Assembly: GCA_905478725.1 (NCBI GenBank)
Contig: CAJQJT010000369.1
Coordinates: 1 to 8,154 of the forward strand
Source of the DNA: an uncultured Pseudomonadales bacterium
GTDB lineage: Bacteria > Pseudomonadota > Gammaproteobacteria > Pseudomonadales > Porticoccaceae
Reading direction: 5' to 3'
Length of the DNA: 8,154 nt
The position numbers and the translations under genes were made by a program. Numbering within the stretch: the first letter of the stretch is position 1; each line of letters starts with the position of its first letter. Of this stretch, positions 1 through 4,554 are shown one piece after another. A model generated the notes under the pieces. That model was not told the origin of the DNA. It saw only the letters and a list, made by a program, of their open reading frames with translations, and searched no databases.

Positions 1-34
1 AAAACCTCAACCCGACAGGGTTGGGGTTTTTTTA
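1..34 (+). terminator. Rho-independent terminator at the left edge
   Basis: A 13-bp stem (1-13 with 18-30, one G.T wobble, AACC...GGTT type) closes a GACA loop and is followed by a run of T to position 33. The A-run at the left side means it could also work on the minus strand. It precedes the first repeat unit in the same way that the 173-214 terminator precedes the second, so it probably ends an RNA gene or an earlier repeat unit lying left of the window. Confidence 0.75.
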
Positions 35-50
35 TTGGCCGATGATTTGA

Positions 51-170
51 GAATGAACCCGCGCAGCGGGTTCAGCCGAGCCACGCAGTGGCGAGACAAC
101 GCGGGAGCGCAGCGACGGCGGCCCCGGAGGGGTGAGGGCAACGCCCGAATAATTCCCGCCGCCTCCACCA
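51..170 (+). repeat. Direct repeat unit 1 ending in a tRNA/tmRNA-like 3' end
   Basis: First of two diverged copies (the other at 229-359). Positions 93-125 are identical to 271-303, and 146-170 are identical to 335-359. The unit contains a row of short hairpins, mostly with three-base loops: 55-62/66-73, 80-84/88-92, 122-125/129-132 and 136-139/143-146. Its last 19 bases, 152-170, read as the end of a tRNA-like molecule: three T-loop bases, a 5-base T-stem strand CCCGC, a 7-base acceptor strand CGCCTCC, discriminator A and CCA. This resembles gammaproteobacterial tmRNA 3' ends from memory; the 5' half of a tRNA or tmRNA is absent. The open frames across it (35-391 plus, 7-189 and 32-424 minus) are low-complexity Arg/Pro/Gly-rich readings of the repeat and I do not call them genes. 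Confidence 0.8.
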
Positions 171-172
171 AA

Positions 173-214
173 AAACCAGAAAAGGTCACCCGAAAGGGTG
201 GCCTTTTTTGGTTT
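173..214 (+). terminator. Strong rho-independent terminator between repeat units
   Basis: A 19-bp stem (173-191 with 196-214, two G.T wobbles) is capped by a GAAA tetraloop, with T-rich sequence in the 3' arm (204-209 and 212-214). It starts three bases after the CCA at 168-170, the usual place for the terminator of a tRNA or tmRNA gene. A six-A run at 170-175 would give a U-tract in the opposite direction, so it may stop transcripts from both sides, including readthrough from the leftward regulator gene. Confidence 0.85.
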
Positions 215-228
215 CTGGCTGCTACTGG

Positions 229-359
229 GAATGAAGCCGCGAAGCGGGTTCAGCCGAACCACGAAGTGGTGAGACAACGCGGGAGCGCAGCGACGGCGGC
301 CCCCTTTTATTTGAGAGGGGGTGAGGACGAAGGACGAATAATTCCCGCCGCCTCCACCA
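229..359 (+). repeat. Direct repeat unit 2 ending in the same tRNA/tmRNA-like 3' end
   Basis: Second copy of the 51-170 unit; the CCA ends lie 189 bp apart (170 and 359). Differences respect structure in part. Hairpin 258-262/266-270 is ACCAC/GTGGT where unit 1 has GCCAC/GTGGC, a compensatory pair change, and the three-base loop is GAA instead of GCA. The C-run/G-run hairpin is longer here (300-305 with 316-321) and has a different loop. The first hairpin (233-240/244-251) carries one mismatch, and the GGGC/GCCC hairpin of unit 1 is not kept. No protein is supported in either strand. Confidence 0.8.
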
Positions 360-403
360 CTAAAAAGACCATCGCTTCTGCCTATTTGTAGATGCTCAGC
401 CCT

Positions 404-430
404 ATGCACGCAAAGGAGGTGCATTTTTTT
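404..430 (+). terminator. Rho-independent terminator after the repeat array
   Basis: A 6-bp stem ATGCAC (404-409) / GTGCAT (419-424) with a 9-base loop is followed by seven T's from 424 to 430. It is orientated for plus-strand transcripts, so it would end RNA coming through the repeat array before it meets the convergent regulator gene. The left side lacks an A-run, so it is unlikely to terminate the leftward regulator transcript. Confidence 0.6.
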
Positions 431-462
431 GGCGGGAGCCTAATTATTAAGTGGCAGAGTAT

Positions 463-1770
463 TTATCTCTGATTTAACTTTCTGTACAGGGATCGCACAC
501 TAATGCCAGCTACCTGAGCTGCTTTTACTTTATCACCATAGGTGGTCATTAGATTCTGCAAATAGGCCAGCTCAGAAGTTTTTAGATCCACTTTATCCAA
601 TTCAATATTTACGTTGGCTTGGAAATCAATATCAAAACATTTGTCAATTATATCCTGATCAATAACCTCAGCCTCTGCCAGGACGGTGGCGCGGGCCAGA
701 ACATTGCGCAATTCGCGAATATTACCTTTGTAGTTCCAGCTGCTCAGGCGCTTCATTGCAGACGGCGTAAGCTGCCAGGTTTGATCTGGTGAGATGCGAT
801 GGATGAGCGACTTGGCGATAGCGGGAATATCGTCGCGCCGCTCGGCCAGAGAAGGCAGATGAATCGGAAATACATTGATACGATAGAATAAATCCTGACG
901 GAAGCTGGCCTGATCTACCATCTCCGCGAGGTTTTTATGTGAGGCGCAGATAAGTCGAAAGTTGCTGTTTTTAATCTCGGCGCTGCCCACTGGCCTGTAG
1001 GTGCCGGTCTCTAACAGTCGCAATAATTTGACTTGCATAGGCATTGGAATATCGGCCACTTCATCTAAAAATAATGTGCCGCCGTCAGCCTGCTCTATAA
1101 GTCCTGGCTTATTAAATTGTGCGCCTGTAAATGCGCCCTTCACATGGCCGAAAAGTTCACTTTCAAAAAGAGAGTCTGTAAGTCCAGAGCACTCCAGAGT
1201 TACCATGGGATTGCCGCTGCGAGCGCTGGCCATATGAATAGCTCTGGCCGCTAGTTCCTTGCCTGTGCCAGACTCCCCTTTAAGCACCACAGATACATCG
1301 CTCTGCCCTACGCGGCTAATCACTTCCAGCATCTTTAAAAATGCCGGGCTTCTACCGATCATTTTCTGGTCGGTGACATTCCCGCTGGCGAGAGGAATAG
1401 GCCGCAAAAGCTCAACAAAGAACAACAGTTGTTGCTGGTCGTCAAAGATAGGCAGCATCTCGACATCCACATGTTCTTTGCCGTGGGGAGTTTGGTGAAT
1501 ATGCAAAACTCGCTCTTTGCGCTTTGAAAGCAGAGCTGCGCTGAGGGGGCAGGATTCTCCGGCCTGGTCGCAGGGGACATCATAGCCGTGTGAAACGCTG
1601 AAGCAACTGGGCTGCTGGTCCAATTCTAGCGCGCCAAATGCGTCGCGGTATTCAGAGTTGTAAGCGAGGATTTCATAATTGGTCGAGACCAGTATGGCAG
1701 GGCAGTCATAGCCCTCGAGCATGGCGCTTAGATTGCGCTGAGATCCTGAATCAGACTGGATGATATCCAT
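463..1770 (-). CDS. fisR: FisR-type sigma54-dependent activator (sulfane-sulfur sensor)
   Basis: A 435-residue enhancer-binding protein that would activate sigma54 RNA polymerase at the neighbouring operon. The N-terminal sensory domain (about 15-125, PAS-like) has cysteines C56, C67 and C74; their 11- and 7-residue spacing equals that of C53, C64 and C71, reported as the sulfane-sulfur-reactive cysteines of Cupriavidus FisR. The central AAA+ domain (about 137-375) is complete: Walker A GESGTGKE at 165-172, sigma54-contacting GAFTGA at 212-217, Walker B LFLDE at 233-237, arginine-rich FRQDLFYR at 290-297 and GNIRELRN at 349-356. A Fis-type helix-turn-helix lies at about 412-433. There is no receiver domain, so no phosphorelay control is expected. 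The ATG at 1768-1770 places the cysteines within three residues of the FisR numbering; it lacks a clear Shine-Dalgarno. The gene is divergent from pdo. Family assignment is firm; the sulfur-sensing role is inferred from cysteine spacing and neighbours. Confidence 0.9.
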   Translation of the reverse strand: MDIIQSDSGSQRNLSAMLEGYDCPAILVSTNYEILAYNSEYRDAFGALELDQQPSCFSVSHGYDVPCDQAGESCPLSAALLSKRKERVLHIHQTPHGKEHVDVEMLPIFDDQQQLLFFVELLRPIPLASGNVTDQKMIGRSPAFLKMLEVISRVGQSDVSVVLKGESGTGKELAARAIHMASARSGNPMVTLECSGLTDSLFESELFGHVKGAFTGAQFNKPGLIEQADGGTLFLDEVADIPMPMQVKLLRLLETGTYRPVGSAEIKNSNFRLICASHKNLAEMVDQASFRQDLFYRINVFPIHLPSLAERRDDIPAIAKSLIHRISPDQTWQLTPSAMKRLSSWNYKGNIRELRNVLARATVLAEAEVIDQDIIDKCFDIDFQANVNIELDKVDLKTSELAYLQNLMTTYGDKVKAAQVAGISVRSLYRKLNQR

Positions 1771-1776
1771 GTTTTT

Positions 1777-1809
1777 GCCAAAATTGGTTTAAGTTTTGAC
1801 AATTTTGGC
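1777..1809. promoter_or_regulatory. Perfect 10-bp inverted repeat, candidate FisR binding site
   Basis: GCCAAAATTG at 1777-1786 and its exact reverse complement CAATTTTGGC at 1800-1809 are separated by 13 bp, so the arm centres are 23 bp apart, close to two helical turns. It is centred about 107 bp upstream of the predicted sigma54 start site, a normal distance for an enhancer-type activator site. It lies 7 bp before the regulator's start codon and overlaps its candidate -10, which would permit autorepression. That it binds FisR is inferred from position and symmetry only. Confidence 0.65.
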
Positions 1810-1830
1810 TATGGATTGCCTCGGGGTCAA
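1802..1830 (-). promoter_or_regulatory. Candidate sigma70 promoter for the regulator gene
   Basis: On the minus strand, TTGACC (1830-1825, five of six -35 consensus bases) and CAAAAT (1807-1802, four of six -10 bases) are 17 bp apart. Transcription would begin near 1795, giving a leader of roughly 25 bases to the ATG at 1770. The -10 sits inside the right arm of the inverted repeat. The weak -10 keeps confidence low. Confidence 0.4.
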
Positions 1831-1873
1831 GATAAACCTGTCTGAAGCCCAGCAGATCCGCGATAACCGAAGT

Positions 1874-1889
1874 TGGCACGCTAAGTGCT
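1874..1889 (+). promoter_or_regulatory. Sigma54 (RpoN) promoter of the sulfide operon
   Basis: The sequence TGGCAC-N5-GTGCT matches the -24/-12 consensus TGGCAC-N5-TTGCW at every defined position except the first T of the -12 box. The invariant GG (1875-1876) and GC (1887-1888) have the required 10-bp spacing. Transcription should start near 1900, about 100 bases before the preferred pdo start. It faces away from the sigma54 activator gene and toward pdo, which fits a divergent activator-target arrangement. Confidence 0.85.
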
Positions 1890-1992
1890 AATAGCTAATA
1901 GCTGGGAGCTGTGAGAGTGCCACTTAAACTAACAAGTTAAGCGCAACAGGCCAAGACTATTGCTCAGCACGACATGTCAATTGGATATTAAT

Positions 1993-1998
1993 GGAGAG
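1993..1998 (+). promoter_or_regulatory. Ribosome binding site deciding the pdo start
   Basis: GGAGAG lies 3 to 5 bases before an in-frame GTG at 2002. The longer alternative, a TTG at 1960 in the same frame, has only a weak AGG about nine bases upstream. The extra 14 residues it would add are not part of the metallo-beta-lactamase fold. Confidence 0.55.
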
Positions 1999-2001
1999 CA
2001 C

Positions 2002-2901
2002 GTGGAAAATTTGCAAAGAGCAGTTGATGACAGCTCAGCTGTTGAGGCGGACGTGGCGGTTTTTTTTGATCAGGACAGCAACACCTTTTCTTATGTGGTC
2101 AGAGATCCGCAATCTCAAGCCTGTGCGGTAATCGATTCAGTGCTCGACTTCGACTATCCGTCTGCTAGTATCAGCCACAGCAGTGCTGATGCCATTATGA
2201 AATATATTCAAGAACGCAGCCTGCAAGTGGAGTGGCATATTGAAACCCATGTCCATGCAGACCATCTGTCCGCTGGCCCCTATTTGCAAAAGCACTTGGG
2301 CGGTAAGTTGGCGATTGGTGAGCATATTGTCACTGTGCAGGAAACCTTTGGCAAAATCTTCAATGAGGGTACTGACTTTCAGCGTGATGCCAGCCAGTTT
2401 GACCGCCTTTTTAAGGACGGCGAAACCTATGCCATAGGTAACCTAGAGGCTACAGCTCTTCATACGCCGGGTCATACTCCCGCCTGTATGGTGCATGTTA
2501 TCGGTAAGTCCGCCTTTGTTGGCGACACTATCTTTATGCCAGACAGTGGGACTGCTCGAGCAGATTTCCCCGGGGGCAGTGCTCAAGCGCTTTATCAGTC
2601 TGCACAGAAAATTTTAAATTTAGCTCCAGATACCAAACTCTATCTGTGCCATGACTATGGTGCCGAGGGCCGCGAAGTCAACTACCAAACTACAGTCGCC
2701 GAACAGCAGCTGCACAATGTGCATCTAGGCAACAACGCTACAGAGGCCCAGTTTGTCGCTCTACGTGAAAAGCGTGATAGCGGTCTTGGCATTCCTCGAC
2801 TGATGATTCCAGCTATCCAGGTAAATATGCGTGCTGGCCATTTCCCGCCGGCTCAAGACAATGCGGCAGTCTATTTAAAAATTCCCATTAATAGTCTGTA
2901 A
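2002..2901 (+). CDS. pdo: Persulfide dioxygenase (ETHE1-like, metallo-beta-lactamase fold)
   Basis: Oxidises glutathione persulfide (or a related thiol persulfide) with O2 to sulfite in the cytoplasm, using one mononuclear iron. Numbering from the GTG at 2002 (299 residues): the THVHADH metal motif is at 82-88, the GHTP histidine is H158, the bridging aspartate is D175 in GDTIF, and a later histidine is H217 in CHDY. The ETHE1 iron triad (two His and one Asp) corresponds to H83, H158 and D175. The DSGTARADFPGG segment (181-192) is typical of bacterial persulfide dioxygenases and argues against a glyoxalase II. An in-frame TTG at 1960 would give 313 residues; I prefer 2002 because of its ribosome binding site. 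First gene after the sigma54 promoter; 48 bp from sqr and in the same reading frame. It has neither a rhodanese nor a DUF442 fusion; DUF442 is instead on the next gene. Confidence 0.9.
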   Translation: MENLQRAVDDSSAVEADVAVFFDQDSNTFSYVVRDPQSQACAVIDSVLDFDYPSASISHSSADAIMKYIQERSLQVEWHIETHVHADHLSAGPYLQKHLGGKLAIGEHIVTVQETFGKIFNEGTDFQRDASQFDRLFKDGETYAIGNLEATALHTPGHTPACMVHVIGKSAFVGDTIFMPDSGTARADFPGGSAQALYQSAQKILNLAPDTKLYLCHDYGAEGREVNYQTTVAEQQLHNVHLGNNATEAQFVALREKRDSGLGIPRLMIPAIQVNMRAGHFPPAQDNAAVYLKIPINSL

Positions 2902-2935
2902 AAATAACAAAAATAACAAAAATAACAAAAATAAC
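2900..2935 (+). repeat. Four perfect copies of a 9-bp tandem repeat between pdo and sqr
   Basis: The unit AAAAATAAC occurs four times without a mismatch, beginning inside the pdo stop codon and ending just before the sqr ribosome binding site (AGGGA, 2939-2943). In the pdo frame each unit supplies a TAA, so the natural stop is followed by four more in-frame stops before sqr, which is itself in the same frame. The tract has no G and should be unstructured. Copy-number change by slippage would keep the frame but alter the intercistronic length. Confidence 0.9.
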
Positions 2936-2949
2936 AAAAGGGACAAACA

Positions 2950-4554
2950 GTGAAAATAATAACAGTCAGTGAGACATTTTCGGTTTCCGATCAAATTCGT
3001 ATTGAAGACATTGCCCAGCTAGCTGAGCAGGGCGTGCAGCTTATTATTTGTAATCGACCGGATGGCGAAGCAGCGGATCAACCCAGTGTCAATAGTATTG
3101 CCGAGGCGGCGGCGGGCAAGAATATAGAGTTGATCCATATGCCCTTTGTTGCAGGTGGGCTCACGGATGATATTGCAGCGCGTTTCCGCGAGCTGATGGC
3201 GAACAATTTGAAAACTCATGCCTATTGCCGCACCGGCAATCGCTCTTTGCAGTTATGGCACAGCATCTCTTCGGAGCAGCTTGAAAAAAAACTTTCTGCA
3301 GTGCAAAACACAGGTCAGGCGACGCAGCATTTCGACGTTGTGGTTATAGGTGCCGGCGCTGGTGGTATAGCCGTATCAGCCAGTCTGCTAAAGAGAGACA
3401 GCAAGCTACGCATTGCATTAGTTGACCCTTCTACTAAGCATTATTATCAGCCCGGATGGACCATGGTCGGTGGCGGTGTGTTTAAGGCTAAGTCCACTGA
3501 GCGCGAAACCACTAAATTAGTAGATAAGCGTGTTAGCTTGCTGCAGCAGGCGGTTACAAAAGTTAAGCCCGATAGCAATACTGTGGTTTTGCACGATGGT
3601 GCTCAGGTGCACTATGAGCAGCTTGTGGTCGCTCCTGGATTAACTATTAACTGGGGTGCTATAGAAGGTCTTGAAGAGACGCTGGGCAAAAATGGCGTAA
3701 CTTCAAACTATCGCTATGACTTAGCGCCCTACACTTGGGAACTGGTGCAAAAAACCCAGCGTGGCAGAGCAATTTTCACTCAGCCGCCTATGCCTATTAA
3801 GTGCGCGGGCGCGCCGCAAAAGGCACTGTATCTTTCCGCCGATCACTGGCTGAAAACCAAGCGCCTAGACAATATCGATATAGACTTTTGCAATGCCGGC
3901 GGCGTGCTGTTTGGTGTTCCTGCCTATGTTGGTGCACTGCAGTCCTATATGGATAAGTACGGCGTTAGCCCGAGCTACAACCACAATCTGGTCAAAGTTG
4001 ATGGCGACCAGCGCAAGGCCTGGTTTGATGTTACCGATGCTGAGGGGAATAAATCGCAGCTATGTAAAGACTTCGATATGTTGCATGTCTGCCCAGTACA
4101 GCAGGCCCCTGCATTTATAGCCGACAGTGGTCTGGCCGACCAAGGTGGCTGGTTGGCGGTAGATCCCCATAGTCTTTGCCACACAGAGTACGCAAATATC
4201 TGGGGCCTTGGCGACGTGATGAATACCACCAACGCTAAGACGATGGCTGCGGTGCGCAAGCAGGTACCAGTGGTGGCGAAAAATATCATCTCTGTTCAAG
4301 CAGGTCAGGCACCAAGTGCAAAATATGATGGCTACGGCTCATGTCCACTGACGGTAGAGCGCGGCAAGATTGTCTTGGCCGAGTTTTGCTATGGCGGTCG
4401 CGTAGCTCCCAGCTTCCCCAATTGGATCAATGCCGGAACCAAGCCAACTAGATTAGCCTGGTGGCTCAAAAGCCTGGCTCTTCCCTTTGTCTATTGGCAC
4501 ATGATGCTAAAGGGCCGAGAGTGGATGACCCACTGTCCAGAGGAAAAAACCTAA
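2950..4554 (+). CDS. sqr: Sulfide:quinone oxidoreductase, type II, with N-terminal DUF442 domain
   Basis: Membrane-associated flavoprotein that oxidises sulfide, passes electrons to ubiquinone and the sulfane sulfur to a small thiol acceptor. Residues 1-115 form a DUF442 (phosphatase/rhodanese-like) domain with an active-site loop YCRTGNRS at 92-99, nucleophile C93, a plausible sulfur-transfer cysteine. The SQR part begins near 127 with the FAD motif GAGAGG at 134-139. Both redox cysteines of the type II/mitochondrial class are present: C285 in PIKCAGAPQK and C465 in YGSCPLT, matching C201 and C379 of human SQOR. GLGDVMNTTNAKT at 419-431 is the second FAD-binding segment. The aromatic-rich C-terminus (about 488-522) fits an amphipathic membrane anchor. 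The start is GTG with AGGGA six bases upstream. At 534 residues it exceeds a lone SQR by about the size of the extra domain. The stop codon abuts the ATG of the transporter gene. Confidence 0.92.
   Translation: MKIITVSETFSVSDQIRIEDIAQLAEQGVQLIICNRPDGEAADQPSVNSIAEAAAGKNIELIHMPFVAGGLTDDIAARFRELMANNLKTHAYCRTGNRSLQLWHSISSEQLEKKLSAVQNTGQATQHFDVVVIGAGAGGIAVSASLLKRDSKLRIALVDPSTKHYYQPGWTMVGGGVFKAKSTERETTKLVDKRVSLLQQAVTKVKPDSNTVVLHDGAQVHYEQLVVAPGLTINWGAIEGLEETLGKNGVTSNYRYDLAPYTWELVQKTQRGRAIFTQPPMPIKCAGAPQKALYLSADHWLKTKRLDNIDIDFCNAGGVLFGVPAYVGALQSYMDKYGVSPSYNHNLVKVDGDQRKAWFDVTDAEGNKSQLCKDFDMLHVCPVQQAPAFIADSGLADQGGWLAVDPHSLCHTEYANIWGLGDVMNTTNAKTMAAVRKQVPVVAKNIISVQAGQAPSAKYDGYGSCPLTVERGKIVLAEFCYGGRVAPSFPNWINAGTKPTRLAWWLKSLALPFVYWHMMLKGREWMTHCPEEKT

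Noticed and set aside
51..359. CRISPR array
   Set aside because: Only two long, diverged units with internal structure; no short identical repeats with unique spacers and no cas genes.
229..359. A complete tmRNA or tRNA gene
   Set aside because: Only the 3' end is recognisable. No 5' acceptor strand, D-arm, anticodon arm or tmRNA tag region was found in the window.
35..391. A 118-residue plus-strand open frame over the repeat array
   Set aside because: It reads straight through both repeat units and a terminator hairpin, has Arg/Gly/Ala-biased composition dictated by the repeats, no ribosome binding site and no family resemblance.
7..424. Minus-strand open frames with peptides like VEAAGI and NPLRGF
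   Set aside because: VEAAGI-type peptides are the classic false translation of the antisense of tRNA/tmRNA 3' ends (T-arm plus acceptor). The frames follow the repeats, not a protein pattern.
1810..1873. IHF site between the inverted repeat and the sigma54 promoter
   Set aside because: I looked for WATCAA-N4-TTR on both strands and saw no convincing match, although a bending protein would be expected.
1889..1940. Leader repeats TAATAGC x2 and a CTTAA/TTAAG hairpin as a regulatory element
   Set aside because: Only two 7-bp copies and a 5-bp stem with a 9-base loop; too weak to separate from chance.
2002..2901. Glyoxalase II or another metallo-hydrolase
   Set aside because: The DSGTARADFPGG segment, the mono-iron ligand pattern and adjacency to SQR and a FisR-type regulator favour persulfide dioxygenase.
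3975..4299. Antisense frames inside sqr, and similar ones inside fisR, sulP and cydA
   Set aside because: They overlap strongly supported genes, have no ribosome binding site or recognisable family, and are explained as shadow frames.
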